Source: Pseudomonadota bacterium (lineage in GTDB: Bacteria > Pseudomonadota > Alphaproteobacteria > Rhodospirillales > Magnetospirillaceae). From it: DNA of 9,127 nucleotides. The stretch lies in contig JAEZFE010000317.1 in assembly GCA_023437865.1 (NCBI GenBank), forward strand, positions 1-9,127, written 5' to 3'. Made by a program: the position numbers and the translations under genes. Positions within the stretch are counted from its first letter, which is position 1; each line of letters begins with the position of its first letter. This document shows positions 1 to 8,165 of this stretch, piece after piece. Under the pieces are notes generated by a model. That model had not been told where the DNA came from. It saw only the letters and a list, made by a program, of their open reading frames with translations, and made no database searches.

Positions 1-16
1 CCCCCACGACGCCGGC

Positions 17-769
17 TCAGCCGACGGTGTAGCCGCCGTCGACCACGATCTCCTGGCCGAAAATGTTTTTGGCGGCGTCGGAGACCAGGAAGGTCGCCGC
101 TTCGGCGATGTCGGCGGGCTCGCCGAACTGCCCGGGAAGCAAGCGGCCGGTGACCTGGGTCGCCACGGCCTGAAGCACGTCCGGCGGCAAGCCGATGCTG
201 CCCCAGATGGGGGTGGCGATGGGGCCGGGCGCCACCGAATTCACGCGGATGCCCTTGGGAGCGAGTTCGGCCGCCAGGGTCTGCGAGAATGACTTCAACG
301 CCGCCTTGCTGGCGCTGTAGATGGCAAGGCCGGGGAAGCCCACCTGAGTCAGGAAGGTGGTGACGAACAGCACCGCCGCACCCTTGTCGAGATGGGGCAG
401 GAAGCCGCGCACGGTCTGCACCGCGCCGGTGAAGTTGACGTCAAACTGGGCGGCGATGGCAGCCGCGTCGGTGTTCTCGAACGGCACGACCTTGGCGATG
501 CCGGCATTGGGCACCACAATGTCGACGCGGCCAAACCGGCTGATGGTTTCACCGACCAGGCGCTCCAGATTGGCTGCCACGGTAACGTCACCGGCAACCG
601 TCAGCACACGCTCGGGCGCGAGAACCTTAATCGCGTCAAGGCCGGCCTGATTGCGGGCAAACACGGAGACACTGGCACCTTCGGCCAGGAAGCGTTCGGC
701 GATCGCCCGGCCGATACCGCTGCTGGCGCCGGTGACGACGGCGACTTTGCCGGCAAGCCTATTGGACAT
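17..769 (-). CDS. Short-chain dehydrogenase/reductase (classical SDR), probably NADP(H)-dependent
   Basis: A 250-residue Rossmann-fold oxidoreductase, full length for a classical SDR and presumably cytosolic. Visible motifs are the nucleotide-binding TGASSGIG (residues 13-20), NAG (88-90), the active-site YSASK (Tyr151, Lys155) and the PG motif after beta-6 (181-182). The residue at the end of beta-2 is Arg39 (FAR) rather than Asp, which in this family favours NADP(H) over NAD(H). The catalytic Ser, normally 13 residues before Tyr151, is Thr138 (sequence VTTF), an unusual substitution. The ATG start is supported by GGAGGA on the minus strand (776-781), 6 nt upstream. It is the last gene of the minus-strand run, 68 nt after the GH1 gene. 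The substrate cannot be read from sequence; sugar, alcohol or 3-oxoacyl substrates are all possible. Only 16 nt follow the stop codon before the window edge and they show no terminator. Confidence 0.93.
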   Translation of the reverse strand: MSNRLAGKVAVVTGASSGIGRAIAERFLAEGASVSVFARNQAGLDAIKVLAPERVLTVAGDVTVAANLERLVGETISRFGRVDIVVPNAGIAKVVPFENTDAAAIAAQFDVNFTGAVQTVRGFLPHLDKGAAVLFVTTFLTQVGFPGLAIYSASKAALKSFSQTLAAELAPKGIRVNSVAPGPIATPIWGSIGLPPDVLQAVATQVTGRLLPGQFGEPADIAEAATFLVSDAAKNIFGQEIVVDGGYTVG

Positions 770-790
770 TTGCTTTCCTCCGCGACTGAA

Positions 791-811
791 TGATGCGGAA
801 GAAAAGCATCA
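791..811. repeat. Small inverted repeat in the GH1-SDR gap
   Basis: TGATGC (791-796) and GCATCA (806-811) are perfect inverted copies around a 9-nt spacer, within the 68-nt gap between the GH1 and SDR genes. On the minus-strand transcript it would form a 6-bp hairpin starting 22 nt before the SDR start codon, just upstream of its ribosome binding site. There is no T tract after it, so it is not a good terminator. It could be an operator, a stability hairpin or chance. Confidence 0.3.
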
Positions 812-837
812 AAGGCCGTCTTGCCCCTTGAGGCCGA

Positions 838-2181
838 TCAAGGCTGCGAATGAGCCTTCACCAGCGCCCGATACCAGTCGAACGAATCCTTCAGCGTGCG
901 CTTGAAGGTATCGAAATCCACGTGGACGATGCCGAAGCGGTTGCCGTAGCCCGAGCCCCATTCGAAATTGTCGAGCAGCGACCAGATGAAGTAGCCGCGC
1001 ACATCCACGCCGTCCTTGATCGCCTGGGCCATGGCGTCGGTATAGAGCTTGAGGTAGGCGATGCGGTAAGTATCCGCGACGCGGCCCTCGATCACCTTTT
1101 CCTCGTCGGCGCCCCGGCCCATGCCGTTCTCAGTCACATAGACCGGCAGCTTGTAGCGGGCGGCGCAGCGTTTCAGTTCGGCGGTGAAGGCGTCGGGATA
1201 GATGGGCCAGCCGATATCCGGATGGGGCACCGGATTGGGGTTGTCACCCCAGGCAATGCCGATCTGGTTGGTCTCGTCGGCGCGGGTCCAGATGGGGCCA
1301 TAATGGTTCATGCCGAACCAATCCACCGGGCGGCAGATGCGCGCCATGTCGCCCGCCTGCACATAGGGTTCGAAATCCCCCGCCACGATGGCGGGATAAT
1401 GGCCCAGGATCTGCGGGTCGGCATAGACCAGGTTCCAATGGGCATCCAGCACCGCCGCCGCCTTGCGGTTCTCCGGCGTGTCGCTTTCCGGGTGGACCGG
1501 CTGGACGTTGTAAATGGCGCCGATGCTGGCGTCCTTGACCCACGAGCGGACCACGTCCACCGCCGCGCCATGGGCCAGGTTCAGATGGTGGGCGGCGCGG
1601 AAATAGGCGTCCCGGTCCTGCATGGCCGGCGCACACCAGGTCATGGCATAGCCGAACAGGGTCGCCACGTTGGGTTCGTTGAAGGTGGCGAAGTGGCGCA
1701 CACGGTCGCCCAATTTGCGCGCCACGACGGTGGTGTAATCGGCGAACCAGCCGGCCACGTCGCGGTTGGTCCAGCCGCCCAATTCGGACAGCTTCTGCGG
1801 CAAATCCCAGTGATAGAGGCACAGCCATGGCTCCATGCCGGCTTCCAGCACGGCGTCGAGCAGGCGGTCGTAAAAATCGAGGCCCTTATCGTTGACGGCG
1901 CCCCGCCCGCGCGGCAGCACACGCGGCCACGCCACCGAGAAACGGTAGGCGCCCACGCCCAGTTGCTTGAGCAGGGCGATATCCTCGGGCCAGCGGTGGT
2001 AATGGTCGCAGGCGCGCTCGCCCGTGTGGCCGCCATTGGTGCGGCCGGGGATGCGGCAATGGACGTCCCAGATGCTTTCGCCGCGCCCATCCTCGGCGGT
2101 GGCGCCCTCGATCTGGTAGGCCGAGGTGGAGGCCCCCCACAGGAAACCTTCGGGCACGCCCAACGGATTACCCTTGCTCAT
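838..2181 (-). CDS. Family 1 glycoside hydrolase, beta-glucosidase type
   Basis: A 447-residue GH1 enzyme, the usual length for a bacterial beta-glucosidase. These retaining enzymes remove terminal beta-D-glucosyl or related residues from oligosaccharides or aryl/alkyl glycosides. The family signature FLWGASTSAYQIEGA lies at 13-27 (Gln23 is the expected subsite -1 contact). YHWDLP is at 123-128. The acid/base is Glu169 in TFNEP (166-170), the nucleophile is Glu351 in VTENG (349-353), and the aglycone/sugar-binding WSLLDNFEW is at 400-408. All catalytic parts are present, so it should be active. There is no signal peptide, so it should act in the cytosol on an imported or endogenous glycoside. 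The ATG at 2181 is preferred because AGGAGGGGG (2186-2194) precedes it and the family signature begins 12 residues in. The frame stays open to 2325, but that would overlap the preceding gene. Exact substrate (glucoside, galactoside, 6-phosphate) is not determined. Confidence 0.95.
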   Translation of the reverse strand: MSKGNPLGVPEGFLWGASTSAYQIEGATAEDGRGESIWDVHCRIPGRTNGGHTGERACDHYHRWPEDIALLKQLGVGAYRFSVAWPRVLPRGRGAVNDKGLDFYDRLLDAVLEAGMEPWLCLYHWDLPQKLSELGGWTNRDVAGWFADYTTVVARKLGDRVRHFATFNEPNVATLFGYAMTWCAPAMQDRDAYFRAAHHLNLAHGAAVDVVRSWVKDASIGAIYNVQPVHPESDTPENRKAAAVLDAHWNLVYADPQILGHYPAIVAGDFEPYVQAGDMARICRPVDWFGMNHYGPIWTRADETNQIGIAWGDNPNPVPHPDIGWPIYPDAFTAELKRCAARYKLPVYVTENGMGRGADEEKVIEGRVADTYRIAYLKLYTDAMAQAIKDGVDVRGYFIWSLLDNFEWGSGYGNRFGIVHVDFDTFKRTLKDSFDWYRALVKAHSQP

Positions 2182-2185
2182 GCTT

Positions 2186-2194
2186 CCCCCTCCT
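2186..2194 (-). promoter_or_regulatory. Ribosome binding site that fixes the GH1 start
   Basis: On the minus strand this reads AGGAGGGGG, a strong Shine-Dalgarno sequence 4 nt before the ATG at 2181. It decides the start against an in-frame 48-residue extension that would run into the membrane-protein gene and lacks any family similarity. Confidence 0.75.
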
Positions 2195-2227
2195 TGTCTT
2201 GGCGCGAGCACCGACGCGGCGCAGGCT

Positions 2228-3658
2228 CTAACGCTTGTGCGGCAGCCGCATTTCGATGACGGCGCGCTTGGTCGCCTCGTCCACCGGCTTACGGTTCGCG
2301 AAGCGCTGGTCCAAGCGCACGGCACAAATTACCGTGCTCATCAGCGCCAGCCAGACGATGCGGTTCTGATAGCGGTCATGCGGATTGGACAGCGCGCCGC
2401 AGACGAAGGCATTGCCCAACAGCGCCATCAGCACGGTAATCAGGATGCCCGCGCTGATGCGGTCGCGGCGGCGCCAGGCGACGAACAGCAGGCCCAGCAT
2501 GGCGATTTCGGCAGCCTGGGCGATAGGCACCTGCAGCTTGTTGAGGGCGTCGAACGAAATGCCTTCGCGCCGCTGCTGGCGGGCAAAGCGGAAGGCTCGG
2601 AAGTCCTGCGGATAGTGCTTGAGCTGGGTTTTGACGAAGTGCCAGGTCATCGGCACCAGATCCTCACCCGAGGCGATGAGGTTCATTTGGGTCACGGTGT
2701 TGTTGACCATGGCGCGCGCCGTCTCGGCGGGGAACAGTTTGACGGCTCCCTTGACGATCTCGCCAGCCTCGTCATGCATGGCCTTCCAGCCGCCCATCTC
2801 GTCGAAGGGCGAGTTTCCCCATAGGAACTCGTCCGCCGTATAGGGCAATTCTTCCTTGTGGGCGCACATCTTGAGCTGGGCGCCCTGCGGGCACACTTCG
2901 TCGAGATATTGCTTGGCCAGGCCGTCCTGAACGAACAGCGCCAGTTGCAGCACCTGACCCGATTCAGTGAAGAAGGCGCGGCCGGTGGCGGCATAATGCA
3001 CCGCCGGTACGGTGGCGGTTCCCAACCCCACCGCCAGCACCACCAGCCCCAGGCGCGGGCGCGGCATGCGCAGCAGGAAGCGCGAGCCTAGCCACAGGGC
3101 CGCCAGCACCAGCACCAGACCCAGCGACACCGCCACGTGTGACATGTGCACCGAAATGGCCAACGCCACCATGGGCACCAGCAGGGCGCGGCGCCATAGC
3201 GGCACCGCCGAGCCGAAGGCCAGCACGGCGATCCCAAGAATGGCAAGGCCAGCGAACATGTCGGCCATGAGCTGGCTGACCACCCAGGGCAAGCCGGTGA
3301 ACAGGCTGAGGATGAAGCCCAGCGCCATGTAAACATAGGGCCGCCAGCGCCCGATCCACGCCCACACCGCCTCGTGCAGCATCCACGCCATCATCAGCGC
3401 CTGCACCCAGACCACCACCCACAATGTGCCGAATGGCTGAGCGACGGTCACGAACGCGCCGTAGGTCATGATGCGATAGATGATCGGCTGCCACGTGAAC
3501 GAGATCGCCACGTAGTCTTCGCTGTCGAAATAGACCAGCGGATAGCCGTTCCACAGGGCGGGCGCGACCAACATCGCCGCGACCAGCAGGGTCGCGCAGA
3601 CGCGCCACCCCTTCCAATGGAAAAGGTCAGGAAACGGCTGTTGTAGGTTGGAGGTCAA
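2228..3658 (-). CDS. Uncharacterised polytopic inner-membrane protein with GT-C-like topology
   Basis: A 476-residue protein I cannot assign to a named family. Hydrophobic segments lie near 20-38, 76-100, 107-122, 132-152, 157-171, 173-190, 204-222, 376-395, 400-422 and 432-447. Basic loops (GRWR 103-106, WRR 155-157, 192-202, WRRRDR 395-400 and the C-tail) fit the cytosolic side in a ten-helix model. That model puts the acidic YFDSEDY (43-49) in the first periplasmic loop, a roughly 150-residue domain (225-375, with Cys256 and Cys265) in the periplasm, and NPHDRYQNR (425-433) outside just before the last helix. An acidic first periplasmic loop is a hallmark of GT-C lipid-linked-sugar transferases, so an envelope glycosyltransferase is conceivable, but this is inference from topology only. 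The start is TTG at 3658, overlapping the cysS stop by 4 nt (TTGA); the next Met (29) lies inside the first helix. GGAAG in the cysS 3' end could serve as its ribosome binding site. Confidence 0.82.
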   Translation of the reverse strand: MTSNLQQPFPDLFHWKGWRVCATLLVAAMLVAPALWNGYPLVYFDSEDYVAISFTWQPIIYRIMTYGAFVTVAQPFGTLWVVVWVQALMMAWMLHEAVWAWIGRWRPYVYMALGFILSLFTGLPWVVSQLMADMFAGLAILGIAVLAFGSAVPLWRRALLVPMVALAISVHMSHVAVSLGLVLVLAALWLGSRFLLRMPRPRLGLVVLAVGLGTATVPAVHYAATGRAFFTESGQVLQLALFVQDGLAKQYLDEVCPQGAQLKMCAHKEELPYTADEFLWGNSPFDEMGGWKAMHDEAGEIVKGAVKLFPAETARAMVNNTVTQMNLIASGEDLVPMTWHFVKTQLKHYPQDFRAFRFARQQRREGISFDALNKLQVPIAQAAEIAMLGLLFVAWRRRDRISAGILITVLMALLGNAFVCGALSNPHDRYQNRIVWLALMSTVICAVRLDQRFANRKPVDEATKRAVIEMRLPHKR

Positions 3659-5034
3659 ACGCGCTTCCAGGTGGTGCCCGCCGGACCGTCCTCAAGGACG
3701 ATGCCGTTGTCGGCGAGGTGCTTGCGGATGCGGTCGGACTCAGCGAAGTCCTTGGCCTTGCGGGCGTCGGCACGGGCCTGGATCAGCGCGTGGATATCCG
3801 CCTCGCCCAAACCGGCGGCACTGCCGGATGGTTGCCACTTGAACCACGCCTCCGGGTCCTGCTTGAGGATGCCCAGCACATCGGTGGCGGCCAGCAGCGC
3901 CGCCTTGGCCTTGGCCTTCTCGGCCTGGGTGACGGCCTTGTTGAGCGCAGTCGCCAGCTCATGCAGATGTGCGATGGCCAGCGGGGTGTTGAGGTCGTCC
4001 TCAAGCGCCGCCAGCACCTCGATGGGGGCCTCGCCCGGTTCCACGGCGACATCGGCGCTGTTGCGCAAAGCGGTGTACAGGCGGTCCAGCGTGGCGCGGG
4101 CCTGCTTCAGCCCCTCCGCCGTCCAATCGAACGGCTGGTGGTAGTGGGTCGACAGCATGCACAGGCGGATGGCCTCGCCCGGCGCCTGCTCCAGCAATTC
4201 GCGCACGGTGAAGAAGTTGCCCAAGGACTTGGACATCTTCTCGCCTTCGACCATCAGATAGCCGTTGTGCAGCCAATAGCGGGCGAAGGGCGCGCCGTTG
4301 GCGCACACCGACTGGGCGATCTCGTTCTCGTGGTGGGGGAACACCAGATCCTGACCGCCGCCGTGGATATCGAAGGTCTTGCCGAGATATTGGCTGCTCA
4401 TGGCCGAGCATTCGATATGCCAGCCCGGACGGCCCCGGCCCCAGGGGCTGTCCCAGCCCGGCAAATCGGGCGTGGACGGCTTCCACAGCACGAAATCGGC
4501 GGCATTCTTCTTGTACGGGGCCACCTCGACGCGGGCGCCGGCGATCATCTCGTCCATGGAACGGCGCGACAGCTGGCCGTAATCGGACATGCTCGGCACC
4601 GAGAACAGCACGTGCCCTTCCGCCTCATAGGCGAAACCCTTGGCGATCAGCGCCTCGATCATGGCGATCATCTGGGCGATGTGGGCGGTGGCGCGCGGTT
4701 CGATGGTCGGCGGCAGCGCGTTCAGTTCCGCGATGTCCTCGTGGAACATCTTGGTGGTCCGCGCGGTGATGGCGTCGATGGGCTCGCCCGAATCCTTGGC
4801 GCGCTGGTTGATCTTGTCGTCCACGTCGGTGATGTTTCGGACGTAGGTCACCTGGGGGTACAGGCGCGACAGCAGCCGGTACAGCACGTCAAAGACGATG
4901 ACGGGCCGCGCATTGCCGATATGGGCGCGGTCATAGACGGTGGGGCCGCACACATACATGCCCACCTGGTCGGGATTCAGCGGCTCGAAAGCCTCTTTCC
5001 GGCGGGTGAGCGTGTTGTACAGAACCAGCGCCAC
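3655..5034 (-). CDS. cysS: Cysteinyl-tRNA synthetase
   Basis: Class Ia aminoacyl-tRNA synthetase that charges tRNA-Cys with cysteine in the cytosol. At 459 residues it is full length. CGPTVYD starts at Cys29; the HIGH motif is HIGN (38-41). Cys29, Cys209 (in GWHIECSAM), His234 and Glu238 (in PHHENE) match the four zinc ligands known from the E. coli enzyme, where zinc reads the cysteine thiol. KMSKS is at 266-270. The C-terminal region carries the helical DALR-type part (DDLNTPLA, 346-353) and the family tail ending GTTWK (453-457). The start is GTG at 5034, with GGAAGGAAG (minus strand, 5041-5049) 6 nt upstream in the 19-nt gap after gltX. Its stop codon overlaps the TTG start of the membrane protein, which suggests translational coupling. 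Confidence 0.97.
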   Translation of the reverse strand: MALVLYNTLTRRKEAFEPLNPDQVGMYVCGPTVYDRAHIGNARPVIVFDVLYRLLSRLYPQVTYVRNITDVDDKINQRAKDSGEPIDAITARTTKMFHEDIAELNALPPTIEPRATAHIAQMIAMIEALIAKGFAYEAEGHVLFSVPSMSDYGQLSRRSMDEMIAGARVEVAPYKKNAADFVLWKPSTPDLPGWDSPWGRGRPGWHIECSAMSSQYLGKTFDIHGGGQDLVFPHHENEIAQSVCANGAPFARYWLHNGYLMVEGEKMSKSLGNFFTVRELLEQAPGEAIRLCMLSTHYHQPFDWTAEGLKQARATLDRLYTALRNSADVAVEPGEAPIEVLAALEDDLNTPLAIAHLHELATALNKAVTQAEKAKAKAALLAATDVLGILKQDPEAWFKWQPSGSAAGLGEADIHALIQARADARKAKDFAESDRIRKHLADNGIVLEDGPAGTTWKRV

Positions 5035-5053
5035 TGTCTTCTTCCTTCCCTCT

Positions 5054-6391
5054 CTAGGCCGTGTGGCCGGACAACCGCGCCAAGGCCTTATCCCGACCGA
5101 TAAGGGGTAGCAGGTTCTTCAGTTCGGGTCCATTCTCGCGGCCAGTCAACGCCAGCCGCAGCGGGTGGAACAGCTCGCGCCCCTTGCGCCCGGTCGCCGC
5201 CTTCACCGCATTGGAGAGCTGGCTCCAGGTGGCCTGGTCCCACGGCTCGGGCGGCAGCAGGTCGGCGGCGGCCTGGGTGAAGCCGGCATCCTCGATCACC
5301 GGCGTGACCGGCCCGGCCACCACCTGCCACCATTCCTTGGCCTCGGACAGGCCGGCAAGGTTGGCCTTCACCGCCTCCCAGAACGCCGCCGGAGCGTCGA
5401 TCCCCAACGCAGCCAGTCGCGGCTGGGCCTCATCGAAGCTCATCGCGTGCAGCAGGCGGGCATTAAGGTGCCCCAGTTCGGTGGGATCAAATTTCGGGGT
5501 GGCGCGGCTGAAATGATCCACCTCGAACTCGTCCACCAGCAGGTCCAGGCTGGCGCGCGCCTCAATGGCGTCGGACGTTCCCAGCTTGGCGAGCAGGCTG
5601 GCCACCGCCATGGGCTCGATGCCCTGCTCGCGCAGATCGCGCAAGGACAGCGAGCCCAGACGCTTGGACAGGCCGGCGCCCGAAATATCGGTCATCAGCG
5701 GCAAGTGGGCAAAGGTCGGCGGCTCTGCACCGAGGGCCTTGAACAGCTGCAATTGTGGCGCGGTGTTGGTGACGTGGTCCTCGCCCCGGATCACGTGGCT
5801 GACACCGAGGTCGATGTCATCCACCACGCTGGGCAGGGTGTAGAGGAAGGTGCCGTCGGCGCGGATCAGCACCGGATCTGACAAGCTGGCACAGTCCACG
5901 TGCGAGGTGCCGCGCACCATGTCCTCCCACTGCTCGTCGCGGTGGTCGAGCTTGAACCGCCAGTGCGGCTTGCGACCCTCGGCCTCCAGCGCGGCGCGCT
6001 CGGCCGGCTTCAGATGCAGCCCGGCGCGATCGTAGACCGGCGGCAGGTTCCGGGCGCGCAGGCGGTTGCGCTTGAATTCCAGCTCCTCGGGCGTCTCGTA
6101 GCAGGCATAGAGCCGGCCAGCGACCTTCAGCTTCTCGGCTGCCGCCTCGTAGGCGGCGATGCGCTTGGACTGGAACGCCTTCTTATCCCAGGCGAGGCCC
6201 AGCCACTTCAGGTCCTCGGCGATGCCGTCCACGTATTCCTGGCGCGAGCGCTCCAGGTCGGTATCGTCATAACGCAGCAGGAAATAGCCGCCATGGGCTT
6301 TGGCGAACAGCCAGTTGATGAGGGCGACGCGGGCATTGCCCACATGGAGGAGGCCCGTGGGGCTGGGAGCGAAGCGGACGAGGACGGTCAC
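5054..6391 (-). CDS. gltX: Glutamyl-tRNA synthetase, short alphaproteobacterial type without zinc cysteines
   Basis: Class Ib aminoacyl-tRNA synthetase that attaches glutamate to tRNA-Glu and, in bacteria without GlnRS, often to tRNA-Gln for later amidation by GatCAB. Its 445 residues are complete but slightly short for the family. The N-terminus [16 protein letters not shown] carries the HIGH equivalent HVGN (16-19). RGEDHVTNT (202-210) is in the catalytic fold. The KMSKS equivalent is LSKRL (241-245), followed by the helical anticodon-binding half. In the region where E. coli GluRS binds zinc with a C-x-C and a distal Cys, this protein has CYE (97-99) and no later partner, so it probably lacks the zinc. 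The start is GTG at 6391, 2 nt after the nadE stop, with only a weak AGGA (6402-6405) 10 nt upstream inside nadE. This suggests reinitiation or coupling. Alphaproteobacteria commonly carry two GluRS genes; this could be either copy. Confidence 0.96.
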   Translation of the reverse strand: MTVLVRFAPSPTGLLHVGNARVALINWLFAKAHGGYFLLRYDDTDLERSRQEYVDGIAEDLKWLGLAWDKKAFQSKRIAAYEAAAEKLKVAGRLYACYETPEELEFKRNRLRARNLPPVYDRAGLHLKPAERAALEAEGRKPHWRFKLDHRDEQWEDMVRGTSHVDCASLSDPVLIRADGTFLYTLPSVVDDIDLGVSHVIRGEDHVTNTAPQLQLFKALGAEPPTFAHLPLMTDISGAGLSKRLGSLSLRDLREQGIEPMAVASLLAKLGTSDAIEARASLDLLVDEFEVDHFSRATPKFDPTELGHLNARLLHAMSFDEAQPRLAALGIDAPAAFWEAVKANLAGLSEAKEWWQVVAGPVTPVIEDAGFTQAAADLLPPEPWDQATWSQLSNAVKAATGRKGRELFHPLRLALTGRENGPELKNLLPLIGRDKALARLSGHTA

Positions 6392-6393
6392 TG

Positions 6394-8052
6394 TCAGATG
6401 GTCCTGGTAAAACCGTTGGTGATGGGGTAGCGCCGGTCCTTGCCGAACGAGCGGCCCGTGATCTTGACCCCGGGCGGGGCTTGGCGCCGCTTATACTCGG
6501 CACGGTCCAGCATGCGCCAGACCCGCCGCACTGTGGACTCGTCAAAACCATGGGCAACCGCTTCGGTAACGCCCATTTCGCCCTCGATCAGGCACTTCAG
6601 GATGCCGTCCAGCACCTCGTAGGGCGGCAGCGTATCCTGGTCCTTCTGGTCGGGCTTGAGCTCGGCGGAAGGCGGCTTGGTGATGACACGCTCGGGCATG
6701 ACCGCGCCGTCGGGGCCCAGTGCGCCCACCGGCTTGCTGGCGTTGCGCCAGCGGCAGACGTCGAACACCGCGGTCTTGTAGACGTCCTTGAGCACGGCGT
6801 AGCCGCCGCACATGTCGCCGTAAAGCGTGGCGTAGCCGGTGCTCATCTCGCTCTTGTTGCCGGTGGACAGCACCATGGGCCCGAACTTGTTGGAGATCGC
6901 CATCAAGGTGAGGCCGCGCGAACGCGATTGCAGGTTCTCTTCGGTGATATCGGGCGACTTGCCGGCGAAGGTGGGGGCCAGCATGGCATCGAAGGCCTGC
7001 ATGGCCGGGCCGATATTGATGGTGTCGAGCCGGCAGCCCAACAACTTGGCGACGCCCTCGGCATCGTCCAGGCTTTCCTGGCTGGTATAGGGCGACGGCA
7101 TCATCACGCACCACACCTTGTCGGCGCCCAGCGCATCCGCCGCGACCGCCGCCGCCAGGGCCGAATCGATGCCGCCCGACAGGCCCAGAACCACGCCGGG
7201 GAAACCGTTCTTGGTCACGTAGTCGCGCAGGCCCAGCATCATGGCCTGATAGAGGCTTTCGTCGCGGCTCGGCTCGGGAGCCAGCGGGCCCGAGGTGGTC
7301 CAGCCATTCGGGCCGCGCTCCCAGGTGGTGGTAACCACCGCCTCCTGCCAAGCCGGCAGGCGCACCAGCGGCTTGCCCTTGGCATCCAGCGCGAACGAGG
7401 CGCCGTCGAACACCAGTTCGTCCTGGCCGCCCAGCTGGTTCACATAGATCAGCGGCAGGCCGGTCTCGGTGATGCGCGACACCGCGCGGTTCAGGCGCAC
7501 ATCCGCCTTGTCGAGCTCGAAGGGCGAGCCGTTGGGCACAACCAGGATTTCGGCGCCGCATTCGGCCAGGGTTTCGGCCACGTCCGAATACCACATATCC
7601 TCGCACACCATCACGCCCAGGCGGACACCCCGGAACTGGATCGGGCCCGGCACCGGACCGGGGGTGAAGACGCGGGCTTCATCGAACACGCCGTAATTGG
7701 GCAGATGATGCTTGAGCCGGGTGGCGGCGACCTTGCCGTGATCGAGCAACAGGGCGGCGTTGTGGGGCTGGCCGCCGACGCGCCACGGTGCGCCGATCAG
7801 GATCGCCGGCCCGCCATCGGCGGTCTCGGCCGCTAGTTCGTCCACCGCGCCCTCGACCGCGTCGAGGAACGCGGCCTTGAGCACCAGATCCTCCGGCGGA
7901 TAGCCCGAAACGGTCAGCTCGGGGAACACTACCAATTGGGCGCCCTGACGGGCCGCTTCGGCACGGGCCTCGCGGATGCGGGCGGCATTGCCGGCCACGT
8001 CGCCGACCACCGGATTGATCTGCGCGAGGGCGATTGAAAGCGCGTCGGACAT
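6394..8052 (-). CDS. nadE: Glutamine-dependent NAD+ synthetase
   Basis: Catalyses the last step of NAD+ synthesis: ATP-dependent amidation of deamido-NAD+ with ammonia taken from glutamine. The 552-residue two-domain protein fits the glutamine-dependent form. The N-terminal nitrilase-like glutaminase (about 5-250) shows the expected Glu-Lys-Cys triad as Glu45 ([14 protein letters not shown]), Lys114 ([13 protein letters not shown]) and Cys150 (VMVCEDMW). The C-terminal synthetase starts near 270 and has the ATP-pyrophosphatase P-loop LSGGIDS (291-297), STGNKSE (396-402) and the terminal [12 protein letters not shown] (521-532). The ATG at 8052 is chosen because the protein begins directly with the family-typical [14 protein letters not shown] 104-residue in-frame extension crosses the divergent promoter region and the start of the plus-strand gene. 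The Shine-Dalgarno sequence is weak (CAGG about 11 nt upstream). It heads the minus-strand operon. Confidence 0.97.
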   Translation of the reverse strand: MSDALSIALAQINPVVGDVAGNAARIREARAEAARQGAQLVVFPELTVSGYPPEDLVLKAAFLDAVEGAVDELAAETADGGPAILIGAPWRVGGQPHNAALLLDHGKVAATRLKHHLPNYGVFDEARVFTPGPVPGPIQFRGVRLGVMVCEDMWYSDVAETLAECGAEILVVPNGSPFELDKADVRLNRAVSRITETGLPLIYVNQLGGQDELVFDGASFALDAKGKPLVRLPAWQEAVVTTTWERGPNGWTTSGPLAPEPSRDESLYQAMMLGLRDYVTKNGFPGVVLGLSGGIDSALAAAVAADALGADKVWCVMMPSPYTSQESLDDAEGVAKLLGCRLDTINIGPAMQAFDAMLAPTFAGKSPDITEENLQSRSRGLTLMAISNKFGPMVLSTGNKSEMSTGYATLYGDMCGGYAVLKDVYKTAVFDVCRWRNASKPVGALGPDGAVMPERVITKPPSAELKPDQKDQDTLPPYEVLDGILKCLIEGEMGVTEAVAHGFDESTVRRVWRMLDRAEYKRRQAPPGVKITGRSFGKDRRYPITNGFTRTI

Positions 8053-8085
8053 GCTGGGATTGCCTGAGAAGATGGGTCCGGCGTG

Positions 8086-8114
8086 ACTAAACGACAGGAC
8101 CGGAGCCGTGTCAA
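8086..8114 (-). promoter_or_regulatory. Candidate sigma-70 type promoter of the nadE operon
   Basis: On the minus strand a perfect -35 hexamer TTGACA (8109-8114) is followed after 17 nt by TTTAGT (8086-8091), four of six matches to the -10 consensus. Transcription would begin near 8079, giving an untranslated leader of about 27 nt before the nadE ATG. Position, spacing and orientation all fit the head of the six-gene run. Confidence 0.55.
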
Positions 8115-8158
8115 TGAGCGCACGCCCCCAGGCTATTCTGCTATCCTGGCCCGTGGAT

Positions 8159-8165
8159 GGGAGGA
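8159..8165 (+). promoter_or_regulatory. Ribosome binding site of the 8171 gene
   Basis: GGGAGGA sits 5 nt before the ATG at 8171. It decides this start against an in-frame alternative 21 codons upstream at 8108, which has no comparable site and lies over the nadE promoter candidate. Confidence 0.75.

Noticed and set aside
797..805. The hairpin at 791-811 as a terminator after GH1
   Set aside because: The stem is only 6 bp with a 9-nt loop, and on the minus-strand transcript it is not followed by a T run.
850..2259. Long open frames on the plus strand opposite GH1 (850-2259), cysS (3718-5103) and nadE (6481-7836)
   Set aside because: They are antisense to genes with unmistakable catalytic motifs. 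Their translations are His/Arg/Gly/Ala/Val-rich low-information sequence, as expected when GC-rich third positions suppress stops on the other strand. None has a recognisable domain.
2182..2325. A 48-residue N-terminal extension of the GH1 protein
   Set aside because: It overlaps the end of the membrane-protein gene, and the ATG at 2181 has a strong Shine-Dalgarno sequence and the family-typical distance to the first motif.
3718..5103. HIGN and HVGN in place of HIGH as signs of degenerate synthetases
   Set aside because: Asn in the last position of the HIGH motif is a tolerated variant in CysRS and GluRS, and every other catalytic motif in both proteins is intact.
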